NCBI GenBank assembly: GCA_023489435.1
Contig: JAMDCA010000020.1
Coordinates: 35,677-99,676, forward strand
DNA from: Thermoplasmatota archaeon
Lineage (GTDB): Archaea > Thermoplasmatota > Thermoplasmata > Thermoplasmatales > Thermoplasmataceae
Reading direction: 5' to 3'
Length of the DNA stretch: 64,000 nt
Shown: in pieces, positions 21,027 to 31,848 of the stretch
Layout of the letters: the number at the start of each line of letters is the position of its first letter
Position numbering within the stretch: position 1 is the first letter of the stretch
Notes under the pieces: model-generated
The model's input: only the letters and a program-made list of their open reading frames with translations
What the model was told of the DNA's origin: nothing
Database searches by the model: none
Made by a program: the position numbers and the translations under genes

Positions 21027-21930
21027 CTGCCAGGTTTGAATTAAGAACGGAGTAACCAATGCCTGATGATTTCAGCACATCACCTGTTCCACTTAGAATT
21101 GAATCCAAATCAGTTTTCCTGTCAACCACAACAAGGATGCTTGGCCCAGCGCCGCTTATGCATACTCCTGCTGCTTCGTTCTCCAGGGCAACCTTCTTAA
21201 CCGCAGGGTAAAAAGGAAACATCTGCATACGGGAAGCTTCAACGATATGGTCATTCATTCCTGCCCTGAGGGCGTCCCTGTCGCCATTTATGAAACCTGA
21301 AACCATGAGGCTTGTATGCCTTATTCCCCAGATATGCTGGGACATTGTAATTTCACTTGGAACCAGGGTTCTCGAGATCCTGGTTTTACCAGGTATGTTC
21401 ATATTCGGAAGTATGGTGAGAAAAGAAAATTTCCTGTTGATTTTGAGAGGGCGTATTTTCATGGGATTTGTTGACTCAACCATCACCAACCCACCATAAA
21501 CAGCTGCAGCAACATTATCAGCATGTGGGGTGCCTGAAGAAGCTGTTTCGCCAAGCATGGCAAAGTTTACCTTCTCATCCATTGAGAGGCCAATATCCAT
21601 CAGTGAATCAATCGCGACTACCGCAGCTGCAGCTGAGGCACCGCTGCTGCCAAGCCCAAGGCCAAGAGGTATGTCACTGGAAATGCAGATTCTGAACTTT
21701 CCGTTTATACCCCGGGTTTCCAGTACATTCTTTACTGCAAGAGAGGCAGTGTTTTCAAGCGGATTGGAGGGAAGGTCGCCACTGTTCAATTCCAGTTCAA
21801 CTTTGGGTGAATGTTCCACGAGTTCCACTGATATCTTTGTCGACCCTGCATCATGAGCGAGGCCCATTGTATCAAAACCGGGGCCAAGATTGGCAGAACT
21901 TGAGTAGGCCCTGGCAGTGGCAATTCTCAT
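21001..21930 (-). CDS. thrB: homoserine kinase
   Basis: SSANLGPGFDTMGLA; PLGLGLGSSGASAAAAVVAI (GHMP kinase motif). Confidence 0.92.
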   Translation of the reverse strand: MRIATARAYSSSANLGPGFDTMGLAHDAGSTKISVELVEHSPKVELELNSGDLPSNPLENTASLAVKNVLETRGINGKFRICISSDIPLGLGLGSSGASAAAAVVAIDSLMDIGLSMDEKVNFAMLGETASSGTPHADNVAAAVYGGLVMVESTNPMKIRPLKINRKFSFLTILPNMNIPGKTRISRTLVPSEITMSQHIWGIRHTSLMVSGFINGDRDALRAGMNDHIVEASRMQMFPFYPAVKKVALENEAAGVCISGAGPSILVVVDRKTDLDSILSGTGDVLKSSGIGYSVLNSNLAGGAYITEN

Positions 21931-22048
21931 TTTGTGCCCAAGATTATGGACTGATAAGAATATTTTTTAATATGGGATTACCACCAGGAATATTCTTAAT
22001 AATAAATGGCGAAGCAAGAGATCAGGTTTAAGTTAATGGTTCATATTT

Positions 22049-22399
22049 TTGCCTATGATTATAGGTATTCCAGTCACTGGCAATATGCCATCAGGACCGG
22101 GTGAAGCTCAGGAAGTTGTACTGTTTGACACTTCAACCGGCCTTGAAATTGACAGATATGAAAATCCAGCGCTTACGGCAACTTCAGGCAGAGGCATTGC
22201 CATGATCAGGTCACTCCTGGAAAGAAGAGTGGAGGCAATGGTTGTTTCTGGCATTGGCCAGCATGCATTCGAAGTTGCGAGAAGGACTCTTAAAGTTCTC
22301 AACGGGGAAGGCCTTACGCTGGAGCAGATAGTCCAGGAAGCTAGAAAGGGTGCCCTCCACGAAATCACTGAGCCAAACCACGGAATGCACTCTCACTGA
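22049..22399 (+). CDS. NifB/NifX (dinitrogenase iron-molybdenum cofactor) family protein
   Basis: IPVTGNMPSGPGEAQEVVLFD; VVSGIGQHAFEVAR. Confidence 0.75.
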   Translation: MPMIIGIPVTGNMPSGPGEAQEVVLFDTSTGLEIDRYENPALTATSGRGIAMIRSLLERRVEAMVVSGIGQHAFEVARRTLKVLNGEGLTLEQIVQEARKGALHEITEPNHGMHSH

Positions 22400-22421
22400 A
22401 CGAGGCAGACATAGCATAGAG

Positions 22422-22958
22422 TTACAAAATTCTGCCAAGGCAGAACATTGAATGGAACCCATCTTCAAGTTTGTAAGAATCCCGTTCGAATCCCTCTATC
22501 ATGAAGCCATTTTTCATCAACACGCGCAGTGATGGCAAATTGAAGTCGAGAACCTTGGTGTATAACCTTCTCAGTCCAAGCTCACCCTTTGCATAGTCCA
22601 CGACCAGGGAAAGAGCCTCGGACGCGTATCCTTTGTTCCAGTATTCCCTGCCAATCCAATAGCCCACGTGGGCTTTGAAATCTGTATAGTCAATATCCTT
22701 AAGTCCTATTATCCCAACTAGCAAATTTTCACTGAAAATAAGGAAATCCATAGCAAAATGGGTCTTCCCGTATTTCCTGTTCATGTCGAGAAAAATCCTT
22801 CCGTCTTCCTCTGTATATGGAAATGGAAAACCGTGTCCGCCTATGCGCCTTGCTATTTCTGGGTCGTTGGCTATTCTGGATATCTGCACCGCATATTTCC
22901 CTTTGAGGTCATTTGAGAGGTGCAACCGGGGGCTGACCAGATCTACTTTGTCTTCCAC
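22422..22958 (-). CDS. GNAT family N-acetyltransferase (RimJ/RimL-like)
   Basis: HVGYWIGREYWNKGYASEALSLVVDYA. Confidence 0.92.
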   Translation of the reverse strand: MEDKVDLVSPRLHLSNDLKGKYAVQISRIANDPEIARRIGGHGFPFPYTEEDGRIFLDMNRKYGKTHFAMDFLIFSENLLVGIIGLKDIDYTDFKAHVGYWIGREYWNKGYASEALSLVVDYAKGELGLRRLYTKVLDFNLPSLRVLMKNGFMIEGFERDSYKLEDGFHSMFCLGRIL

Positions 22959-23084
22959 ACCAGTAATAAGCTAAAGGTCATAAGAAACCTTATGATTTAT
23001 AGAAATTGCAGTTATCCATCTCATCCATTTCAAAGGTGCCTAAGTTTTTATTGTCATTTAAAAAATATTTTCAATGGGAATGGT

Positions 23085-24056
23085 TCAGTTGCCCCAATTT
23101 TTTAAAATTGAAACAAGGTCAGTAAGGGCAGACTGGGCAGTTTCGATCCTGCCTGCACCAGGGCCCATGCTGTATATTTTTCCCAGAGTGTCTGTTTCGA
23201 ATTCAACTGCGTTCATCACGCCGTTGACTTCCCTGAGTATATCGCCTCGAGGGAGCTCAACAGGCTTTACAAAGGCATGGTTCCTGTCAGCGTAGGCTAC
23301 AAGTTTTGTTCCATTGGCTGCCTGTTCCCTGGTTACCTTCCTGATTCCCTCGATATTCATTTTGTTGAAATCGTGGTTCCATCCAAGGATGTTAGAAATT
23401 ATCACGATTTTCGCACCAGTGTCAAAGCCGTCAACATCGTTGGTCGGGTCAGCTTCTGCATATCCAAGAGACTGTGCTTCCCTTAAGGATTCATTGAAAT
23501 CCTTTCCGCCAACCATCCTTTCAAGTATGTAGTTCGTTGTGCCATTCATGATTCCCCTTACGCTCTTTACCTCAATTCCGGGCAACAGTTCCAGCAAGTT
23601 GAATGATGGTGTGCCCGCCATTACTGTGCCTTTCATCTTGAACTGAATGTTGTTCTTTTTGGCCAGTTCATTCAGTTCCCTGAACTTGAGGGCAGATGGG
23701 CCCTTGTTTGTCGTTATGACATGTTTTCCATGTCCAAGTGCAGTCTTTATATGCGAATATGCCGGTTCTCCGGTCTTCAGGTTAAGCCATGTGAATTCGC
23801 ATACAATGTCAGAGTCTGATTCACTGATAGCCTTGACGGGATCTATTTTTGGAAATGTTTTTCCACCCTTTACCTCTGAAATAATGTTCTCGCAAGGTTC
23901 AATGATATGGCCGAATTTTGCGTCAACTATTTCGCTGATGGAAACATTGCCCAGCCCAAGTGAATGCCTCTTTTGATTGAAAAGTTCATAAAATCCCTGC
24001 CCAACCATTCCAAAACCAAGTATCATAATTCTGGGTTTTGCCATAGTCATAGGCAA
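23085..24056 (-). CDS. hom: homoserine dehydrogenase
   Basis: GFGMVGQGFYELF; TTNKGPSALKF; GIMNGTTNYILERM; EADPTNDVDGFDTGAK. Confidence 0.92.
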   Translation of the reverse strand: MPMTMAKPRIMILGFGMVGQGFYELFNQKRHSLGLGNVSISEIVDAKFGHIIEPCENIISEVKGGKTFPKIDPVKAISESDSDIVCEFTWLNLKTGEPAYSHIKTALGHGKHVITTNKGPSALKFRELNELAKKNNIQFKMKGTVMAGTPSFNLLELLPGIEVKSVRGIMNGTTNYILERMVGGKDFNESLREAQSLGYAEADPTNDVDGFDTGAKIVIISNILGWNHDFNKMNIEGIRKVTREQAANGTKLVAYADRNHAFVKPVELPRGDILREVNGVMNAVEFETDTLGKIYSMGPGAGRIETAQSALTDLVSILKNWGN

Positions 24057-24152
24057 TAGATCGAAGGGATTTAGTTAAATATAATGATTAAGCGGATAAA
24101 TCAACGTAATACGGGAAATGCGTCATTTAAACGATAGTTTTAATGGTTTGTT

Positions 24153-24821
24153 TTGCATATTTTTAACATGGAGGTAAAAGGATTCTACGATTTGAGCGTG
24201 CCTCTGAAAAACTACATGCCATTATGGCCTACTAACCCGCTACTCAATATAATTCCCGTTGGCATTACAGCACGCGATGGATACAGCGTGGAAACATATT
24301 TCTCATCAACACATTCGGGCACTCACATAGATGCGCCATACCACATGCTCGAGGATGGAGCAACTGTGGACAACCTGCCTCTTTCACAGCTCATTGGAGA
24401 AGGATATGTTCTGAAGCCTGAACTTAAGGGGAAGGAAATCACACTTGACATGGTCAAGAAAAAATGGAAGAAAGAGTATGATGGCAAAATTATTCTAATC
24501 CACACAGGATGGGACAGGAAGAGAGGTTTTACAAGAGAATTCCAGTTCGATTTTCCCGGCCTAGCCATGGATACAGTAGATTTCCTTATCGAACACCACC
24601 CGCAGGTAATAGGCATCGACTCCCTGGGCATTGAACCATACGGGCATTCCGACTTTGAGGTGCACAGGGCCCTGCTTTCCCATGGAATGGCTTTCATCGA
24701 GGACCTTGCGGGGCTTGATCAGCTTACAGAGGGTAAGAAGTATCTGGTTGCAGCCCTCCCGATCAAGATTTCTGGAGCTAGCGGAGCCATGGCAAGAGTC
24801 GTTGCCATGGACGTTTACTGA
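24153..24821 (+). CDS. cyclase family protein (kynurenine formamidase-like)
   Basis: STHSGTHIDAPYHMLEDGATVD signature. Confidence 0.9.
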   Translation: MHIFNMEVKGFYDLSVPLKNYMPLWPTNPLLNIIPVGITARDGYSVETYFSSTHSGTHIDAPYHMLEDGATVDNLPLSQLIGEGYVLKPELKGKEITLDMVKKKWKKEYDGKIILIHTGWDRKRGFTREFQFDFPGLAMDTVDFLIEHHPQVIGIDSLGIEPYGHSDFEVHRALLSHGMAFIEDLAGLDQLTEGKKYLVAALPIKISGASGAMARVVAMDVY

Positions 24822-24851
24822 AGTCAAAAATCCGTGGAAGTGCAGAAAAAA

Positions 24852-25625
24852 TCAGGAAATAGCCTTAAGCTTTTCCCTGATAAACTGCAGTGATTCCAGG
24901 TACTTGAGCTGGATTGCTTCCCTGTCCGCTCCAAGCATCAGATAATTGAACCCTCTCGCAAGGATTGGTTCAGGAGTGCGGTTAGTCAGTGGAGTATATA
25001 TTCCCGTAATCAGATTCCTCTTTTTAGCGGCTGAAACTATCCTGTCTATTATCCCCACAAATGTGCTGTTATCCCATGAAAATTCAATCTGGAGCGCGGT
25101 AGAGAGGTCCACCGGGCCAATGAAACACCCATCGATACCGGGAACATCAAGAATCTCTTCAAGTGATTCATAGGCTTTTTTGGTTTCTATCTGTATCATG
25201 ACTGCAGAATTTCCAGATTCTCTTACATATTCCCTGAAGCCGTACCCGTACTTCGATGCCCTTCCAGGGCCAACCCCTCTTATTCCCGAAGGTGGAATCC
25301 TTGAATATGACACTGCATCCCTTGCATCCTGAGGAGTTTCAATCCCCGGAACAATTATGCCAGACACTCCAGTATCAAGAACCTTTTTCACCTCATTCTT
25401 TTCAAGCCCTCTGATCCTTGCCACAACGTGCATTGGCTTTGCCGCCATAAGAATATTCTGGAGTTCTGGGACATCAATTAAAGAGTGTTCCATGTCCACA
25501 ATCAGGAAATCAGGCGACAGAAAACTCAACATTTCTGACACAGACGAATCGCTGATGCTTACGAGCGGGGCAAGGAGACATGTGGATTTTCTGAGTATTG
25601 CTGAAAAAGTTTCATTTACCGGCAT
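24852..25625 (-). CDS. HpcH/HpaI aldolase family protein
   Basis: FLIVDMEHSLIDV; RASKYGYG; IETKKAYESLEEILDVPGIDGCFIGPVDLS. Confidence 0.9.
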   Translation of the reverse strand: MPVNETFSAILRKSTCLLAPLVSISDSSVSEMLSFLSPDFLIVDMEHSLIDVPELQNILMAAKPMHVVARIRGLEKNEVKKVLDTGVSGIIVPGIETPQDARDAVSYSRIPPSGIRGVGPGRASKYGYGFREYVRESGNSAVMIQIETKKAYESLEEILDVPGIDGCFIGPVDLSTALQIEFSWDNSTFVGIIDRIVSAAKKRNLITGIYTPLTNRTPEPILARGFNYLMLGADREAIQLKYLESLQFIREKLKAIS

Positions 25626-26297
25626 GATAAACCATACGCTCCTTAAGTGAAAAATTCTTGTTTCTGCTTAATGTGGTGAACAACGAATCACCGTCTGAAT
25701 AAGACAGGCTTGGTTTTCATCACCTCTCTACTGAATACCTCATCAGTTCTCTTCCAGACAACTTTTTCATTCCACCAAAGGGCAGGCGTACACTCCTAAA
25801 TCTGATGCGTCCTTAACAGGTAGAGTCATAAAATCAAGTTCATTAATTTCCCTCAATACGAGATCAAGATTGAATGTATATTGCCAACCTGTGGGGCCCT
25901 CTTCCTTTGATGAGAATATCTTCCACATTCTTGATGCCTGTGTCTTCGAGTTCCACGAACTTCTCCCCCATTGAATTTATCCCTCACAATCATGTGACAA
26001 GGTGGGGATATTGGGAATATATGCCTTATTTCAGATTTTTTGATAGTTTGGCGTGGTGTGTTTCGCAGGTACAGCACCGGTCTTTCCTTTGTTTCAAGGC
26101 AATCACTCAAACAGTCCTACTTCACGGCCTTGATAATGTGTCCTGTTAAGAGCACAGTTGAAATTTTGGTTTTGCAGCCAGTTGCTCTTCTTTGTTTTGG
26201 GAGAATTGCAGTGAAAAGTTCCAAAATATTTTCCTGTTTTGGCGTTCCACCAGTCATAAAATGCAAAGTTTATCATAATTCCTAGAGGTACACATCC

Positions 26298-26447
26298 ATG
26301 GGACTTAGCAAGAGGGATCTCACCCGGAAGAAGAACAGTCTCGAGGAAAAACTGAAGGAACTAGAGGAAAAAGCTAGAAAAAACCCGTTAAACAAACCGC
26401 TTCAGGAAGAAGTTAAGGAATTAAAAAAGAAGATTGAGAAACTCTAA
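26298..26447 (+). CDS. small charged coiled-coil protein (49 aa; not in ORF track)
   Basis: ATG ORF MGLSKRDLTRKKNSLEEKLKELEEKARKNPLNKPLQEEVKELKKKIEKL. Confidence 0.6.
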   Translation: MGLSKRDLTRKKNSLEEKLKELEEKARKNPLNKPLQEEVKELKKKIEKL

Positions 26448-26484
26448 AATCTTATTTCCAGTTTTTCCAACGCTTTTTGGTAAA

Positions 26485-27417
26485 TCAGTCAACAACATTT
26501 TCTAGCAGTTCCAGGTAGGTATCTTCGGTGGAAAGCCTGATTTTGGCATTGAGCGGAATGAGCATCTGGTCATCCCCATGGCCAAAGGGGAGTCCATAAA
26601 GGGAGGGGACCTTCAACTGATTCAGATACAGCTGAACGACGTCTTCAATGAAAGGCATGGGCTCCTCCGCTTCTGTTATGGCACGAAAATCACCAAAAAC
26701 AAATCCAACATATTTGTCAAGAAGCCCTGCAAGTTTCATTGTGAATAAATATCTGTCAATATCACCACTTGTTACGCCTGTGTCTTCCATGAAGAGAATT
26801 TTCCCATCTGCTGAGGGCATGTACTCAGTGCCAACCAAAGAGGCCGCAACAGATATATTGGTTCCCTGGGAAACACCTTCCACCTTGCCGGAAATAATGT
26901 ACTTGATCACTTTGTCAAGGTATCCGCTTAAGTCAGTGGACTGGCCTGAAAGAATATCGGCAAAATTCCTGAAGGATGGTTTTCTGATTTCATCAGGATC
27001 AGATCCGGGCATGGGCCCGTGGAAAGTTATAAGGTTAGAAAATTTGCTCAGTGCAAGGTGAAGGGCAGTAATATCGCTGTATCCTACGAAGATTTTCGGG
27101 TGATCCCTTATGACATCATAATCAAGCAGGGGAAGGGTATGGATCGATCCATAGCCTCCTCTGGCACAGAATATGGCTTTAACAGAATCATCAGTAAAGG
27201 CATTCATTAATTCCTCTGCCCTGTCAATATCCGGAGCAGCAAGGGAATTTCTCTGAACAAGTTTCCTGATGTTCCTCCCAAGAGATATTTTGTAACCCCA
27301 GTTACGCAGTTTAGAAATGCCCTTTGACAGGTTGTTCATATCAGGCGCGCTGGCAGGCGCAATAATCCTGACGGTGTCTCCTGGCCTTAATGCAGGTGCT
27401 TTTACCGTTGTAGACAT
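26485..27417 (-). CDS. LD-carboxypeptidase / MccF-like (S66 family) protein
   Basis: ALRPGDTVRIIAPAS; IFCARGGYGSIHTLPLLDYD; FVGYSDITALHLAL; LPFGHGDDQMLIPLNA. Confidence 0.92.
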   Translation of the reverse strand: MSTTVKAPALRPGDTVRIIAPASAPDMNNLSKGISKLRNWGYKISLGRNIRKLVQRNSLAAPDIDRAEELMNAFTDDSVKAIFCARGGYGSIHTLPLLDYDVIRDHPKIFVGYSDITALHLALSKFSNLITFHGPMPGSDPDEIRKPSFRNFADILSGQSTDLSGYLDKVIKYIISGKVEGVSQGTNISVAASLVGTEYMPSADGKILFMEDTGVTSGDIDRYLFTMKLAGLLDKYVGFVFGDFRAITEAEEPMPFIEDVVQLYLNQLKVPSLYGLPFGHGDDQMLIPLNAKIRLSTEDTYLELLENVVD

Positions 27418-27501
27418 GGAATCACTAATTTGAGCATACCGCCGTGGACTAATTAAATGTGGTATATATGAAAAATATTTTAAATATAAATTTGGACTCT
27501 G

Positions 27502-28755
27502 TCAAGATCCCGTTGATGGGATATGACTTCCCGCCATCTGCTCCCCATCTTTGAACTGGTTCACAGCTTCAACTGGCGGGCCTTTTTCCATCAGGAAGGA
27601 TCGCACAAGCCTTGTACGGCCCCGTTTTGCCTGAGATATGCATGCATTGATGTCCCTGTTGATCCATATATCACAGGATTCACAGTGTAACATGTGTCCG
27701 CTCTTTCGGGTATATGACCCACATTCCGAGCACCTGCTGCTTGTACCGTATGTTTCCTGGCGTGTCAACTGGATCACGGGAAGGCCTTCCCATTCGGCCT
27801 TGTATTTGATCATGGATGCCAGCCTTCCGTAAGGGAATGAACTGTGCATGAGATGCCTGTGATTGGCACCTGTTCTGTCTCCCCTGTATGTCATCCTGTT
27901 TATGTGTCTAATGTCTTCAAGCACAGGCGCTTCCCTGTCTGAGATGCATGCATTCACGATCTCCTTCGATTTCTCATGGAGGATGGCATTGGTCCTGTTC
28001 CTCTCCCTCCTTCCGTATTTCTCCCTGATCTTTTGCTGGATCCTGCGGTCATTTCTCATTGGATGTGAAGCCCTGTTGCGGTATCTTCTCTTGATCTTGA
28101 CAATTTCCGAGAGATCATAGGATTCCTGGTGGAGTTCGTTTCCTACCGTGACGTTGCGGAGGTTGCGGTCGATGCCGGCGGTCGAGTCACACTCAATCGT
28201 CTCAGGTACCCTCTCAATGGATATTGAAAGCACATCAGGGGTGAGAGTGAAGGACCTGGCATGGACTCCATTCCTGTTGATCAATGAGGAAACATGGCGG
28301 TTAAGCCCTATGGTTTCATGTTCCCTGCCGTATTTCTCAGTGGAGGCGGGTATGATCATGTTATCACCTTTTATGCGGAATCCATAATGTGAGGCAAGCA
28401 TCCGCCTGTCCACGTGGGGGACCTTGATGTTCCTAGGCTTGCGCTTGGGATCAGTGTCGGGCTTCGAACCACCATTCTTCTTCTGCTTCGCTCTCATTTC
28501 CTCCCTTCTCACGGACTTGCGGTAGTTCTTCACCATGGCTGTTGCCTTGGTGATTGCTGGAGGGATATAATATGAGGGAATGGGAAGATCCTTCACGAGA
28601 GGATATATTTCACTGGATATCGCCCCCTCAGATGTGAGGTTCTTCTTTATTGCCACATCGATAGCATCATTCATGATTGAAGTGAATATGTCCATGAAAT
28701 CCATGATCCTCCGGGAAGGTGAATAGGACTGGGTGACGGACTTGATTGCTCTCAA
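27502..28755 (-). mobile_element. tnpB: TnpB (IS200/IS605-type RNA-guided nuclease family), apparently intact ORF
   Basis: RuvC-I GIDRNLRNVTV, RuvC-II VLEDIRHIN, zinc finger CSECG..CESC, RuvC-III WINRDINA. Confidence 0.92.
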
Positions 28756-28938
28756 TAATGTGCCAGAATGCTATGTCATATGAAAGTTATGATTTCTATA
28801 GCCATTTGTGCACAACTTATAGGTACAGGTAACTGAATGGCAGGAGACAGATGGAATCATGAAGCTTTGAAACCGATGGCCATCGCACATCAACTAAAAA
28901 TTGACAGTCTCTAAATTTGAAAACAAAAGTGACGGGTT

Positions 28939-29136
28939 TTACCCATGGGGGTTTTTGCCCTGCACAAGGTGGCTCAAAACACTATGGGCCTGAGACCAGG
29001 TTGGTACATGCTGAAGTGCAATTGCCAAACCATGAGCGTTACCCGTTGCCACTGCCACAGCACCGGTTGCAGCTGCAATTCCTACAGATGCTGCCACGCC
29101 TTTTGCTATAACTAATCCTGTAATTGACATCATCAA
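28939..29136 (-). CDS. small Ala/Gly/Val-rich hydrophobic peptide
   Basis: 65-aa ORF MMMSITGLVIAKGVAASVGIAAATGAVAVATGNAHG... Confidence 0.45.
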   Translation of the reverse strand: MMMSITGLVIAKGVAASVGIAAATGAVAVATGNAHGLAIALQHVPTWSQAHSVLSHLVQGKNPHG

Positions 29137-29252
29137 AAAATAGGGTTTATAATAAAATCACTTGTGGTACAAAATAGCAACTAAATGCAATAAAGTTGTT
29201 TTCGCATTGAATTAAAAAAAATAAAATTTGACTGATCAACCTACTGTGTCAA

Positions 29253-30830
29253 TCAGTCAGAAACTGCCATAAAATTATTTCTCTGTTCTTCAACACTCTC
29301 CGTTGAAAGTCCCGTTCTCAATGCGATCCAGTATATCGCCAGCGACACTGCACCCATTACTGCGACATCATATGGGAACCCGATTACATTGGACCCCTCG
29401 CTTCCTAGGTATGAAACCACTGGGACAGCTATTAGAATTGCAATGAACCACAGCGCCCCTTTTATGTCAGAAAAAGAACTCGTGTGTCTGTATATCGGTA
29501 TAAAGAACAGAGCAAGGCCCGCAATTGCCACTATGCTCATATAGAGGGTTGTGGGATATCCAGACCAGTAAACCAGCAAAATGGCTGAAATAAATGCTAT
29601 TGGGGCTATAGTCGAGGCAAATGGCAACCTGAACCAATTGTTTCCAGCATCATAACCTGCCCTCCTGAGAACCATGAGCGCTACTGGTCCGGAAGCATAG
29701 GCAATTATTGCAAGGTCAGAACTAAGGGCGACCAGTTGAGTCCATGAAGGCGCAGGTATCAGGAATAGAATCATGAGGATAATGTCAAAAGCCATTGCCG
29801 TTGCAGGAACCGAATGCCTGTTCAGTCTTTTGAAAATTGCAGGAAACAACCCTATTTCACTGAGTGCATATGTTACCCTGGAAGTAGTTGTTTCATATAT
29901 AGAGGCTGTTCCCAGAGGTGAAAATACACCATCCCCAAGCAGAAGTAGGGCGAGCCAGCCAATACCGAGAGCAGTTGCAAGAACCACAAGGGGGCCGGAA
30001 GCAAAGGAAGATGTCTGTAGTTGTGCCCAGTCGCCGAAAGGTATCTTGTTCCACTGCATTGAACCTATAAAGGCGACCTGCACCAGAATATAGATTGCTG
30101 TTGAAAGGACAATTCCAAGCACAACTGCTATAGGAATTGTTCTTCCTGGATTTTTAGCTTCACCTGAAAGTTCTATTGCCTGCCTGAATCCCAGGAATGA
30201 GAACACAATTCCTGCATTTGGAATTGCAATGAAAATTGCCTCGGCACCAGGGTAGGAGGTAGTTCCAACTGTAAAATTGCTGAATGAAAAGTATGTCAGC
30301 ATCAGTACTATGGCTGTAAGTGCGGGAATTATAAGTTTGGCAACCGCCAGAATGCTGTTCGTTTTTGATATTGCCCCTATGCCAAAGGTATTCAGTGCAA
30401 AGAATGCAAGAAGGAAGAGAACAGCTACACCTATCCCGGTAGTGGTCAGGGCGCCTGCCGAATTAATTAAGCCTCCAGTAAGAAAATTAAGATAACTCAC
30501 CGAAGCGATGGCTTCTAGGGGTGGTGTTGAAACATAACCAAGGAAAAGTGCCCAACCGTTTAATGAAGAAGCAGCCTTTCCGTGGGAAAGCAGTGGGAAA
30601 CGGGCAGCAGCCCCTCCAACCGGGACTTTTCCCCCGAGTTCCGCAAATACCAGTGCAAGTGCCATCATCATCATCGAACCGATGATCCATGAGATTATGG
30701 AATATGGGCCAGCTATTGAAGCAGCGTACATTTCACCGAATAACCACCCTGATCCGATCATGCCAGTAACCGAAGCAAGAGTCAGATGGAATATCCCAAG
30801 TTTTCTTGTAAGCGACATTATTGTCTTCAT
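29253..30830 (-). CDS. APC-family amino acid permease
   Basis: 12-TM; SVTGMIGSGWLFG; FSFLGFRQAIELSGEAKNPGRTIP. Confidence 0.92.
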   Translation of the reverse strand: MKTIMSLTRKLGIFHLTLASVTGMIGSGWLFGEMYAASIAGPYSIISWIIGSMMMMALALVFAELGGKVPVGGAAARFPLLSHGKAASSLNGWALFLGYVSTPPLEAIASVSYLNFLTGGLINSAGALTTTGIGVAVLFLLAFFALNTFGIGAISKTNSILAVAKLIIPALTAIVLMLTYFSFSNFTVGTTSYPGAEAIFIAIPNAGIVFSFLGFRQAIELSGEAKNPGRTIPIAVVLGIVLSTAIYILVQVAFIGSMQWNKIPFGDWAQLQTSSFASGPLVVLATALGIGWLALLLLGDGVFSPLGTASIYETTTSRVTYALSEIGLFPAIFKRLNRHSVPATAMAFDIILMILFLIPAPSWTQLVALSSDLAIIAYASGPVALMVLRRAGYDAGNNWFRLPFASTIAPIAFISAILLVYWSGYPTTLYMSIVAIAGLALFFIPIYRHTSSFSDIKGALWFIAILIAVPVVSYLGSEGSNVIGFPYDVAVMGAVSLAIYWIALRTGLSTESVEEQRNNFMAVSD

Positions 30831-30921
30831 ATTCTAGTATATTTAAAGCAAATCTCCCAAATTGGCTGTAATTTGCAGAATTGACAAAATTCAAGTATCA
30901 TTGTCCAATTCTGGCTAAATT

Positions 30922-31566
30922 ATGGAAAATAATGAACATGTTGCCTCCAGAGTAAGAGAATATCTTCAGGATAACCCGGAACTCTGGAAATCTCTGGATC
31001 TAGGTATCGTTAATCTATCAGCATTGTCCAGATTGATATTGAAGGATCTCGAATTAGAATCATTCGATGCCGTGATGGGTGCGTTGAAGAGAATCCCGGT
31101 TTCTGGCATTTCAATGAATACCTACAGGAATATACTAAAAAAATCAAAGATAGAGTCCAGGACTGATATCTCTGTTTTAATCTTGAAGCCAACAACAGAA
31201 AATTTGAAACTGCTCATAGAGTTGACTAAAAATCTGACAGAGAATTATTCAGATTACAGGATAATTCAAGCGACTCAGGGTTATGGTATTGTTGTAGGTG
31301 ATGAACTTCTTGAAAAGATATCAAGATTCATTCCCAAAACAGAAATCATAAGCAAGTCAACAGGGCTTGGCGAAATAATTATTGTAAGTTCCAACTCCAT
31401 TCTGAGTATAAAAGGATACGTATCATACGCTTCCGGGCTGCTTTCCAACCGGGGAATCAACATTCTTCAGATAGTTTCTTTTTTCACTGATATAACGTTC
31501 ATCCTTCAGCCTAGAGATTTGCTTTCAGCCCTGGACATATTCCTTTCCGTGAAAAGGGGAAAATAA
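30922..31566 (+). CDS. ACT-domain-like regulatory protein
   Basis: C-terminal segment SILSIKGYVSYASGLLSNRGINILQIVSFFTDITFIL resembles an ACT domain. Confidence 0.65.
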   Translation: MENNEHVASRVREYLQDNPELWKSLDLGIVNLSALSRLILKDLELESFDAVMGALKRIPVSGISMNTYRNILKKSKIESRTDISVLILKPTTENLKLLIELTKNLTENYSDYRIIQATQGYGIVVGDELLEKISRFIPKTEIISKSTGLGEIIIVSSNSILSIKGYVSYASGLLSNRGINILQIVSFFTDITFILQPRDLLSALDIFLSVKRGK

Positions 31567-31848
31567 TTTTTCATGCTATTCATTTATTCTCGCGAGTACC
31601 GCATAAGCTATCCTTTTCCCGAAATAGAGAATTGGGGAGGTTCCGCGTAAGCACTCAATATTACTTTCTATGGATGCATCTATCAGAGACCACTGGTGCA
31701 CAATATAGCTTCTAGAAATTCTATAAACCCCTGAAACGATTCTATGGATGTCATCTCAGGGCTCCTCAAATGATATAGATTATTGCCGAATCGCAGGAAA
31801 TATGCAAAAATAAATATGGTTAATCCAATAATATCATTCAGGATTTTT

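Noticed and set aside
25650-26290. Short ORFs on both strands between the aldolase and the small coiled-coil gene
   Set aside because: Probably decayed coding DNA, but no family could be identified in any frame with confidence
31567-31848. Minus-strand open frame DDIHRIVSGVYRISRSYIVHQWSLIDASIESNIECLRG...
   Set aside because: No start codon in a sensible place and no recognised family; may be a remnant but unsupported
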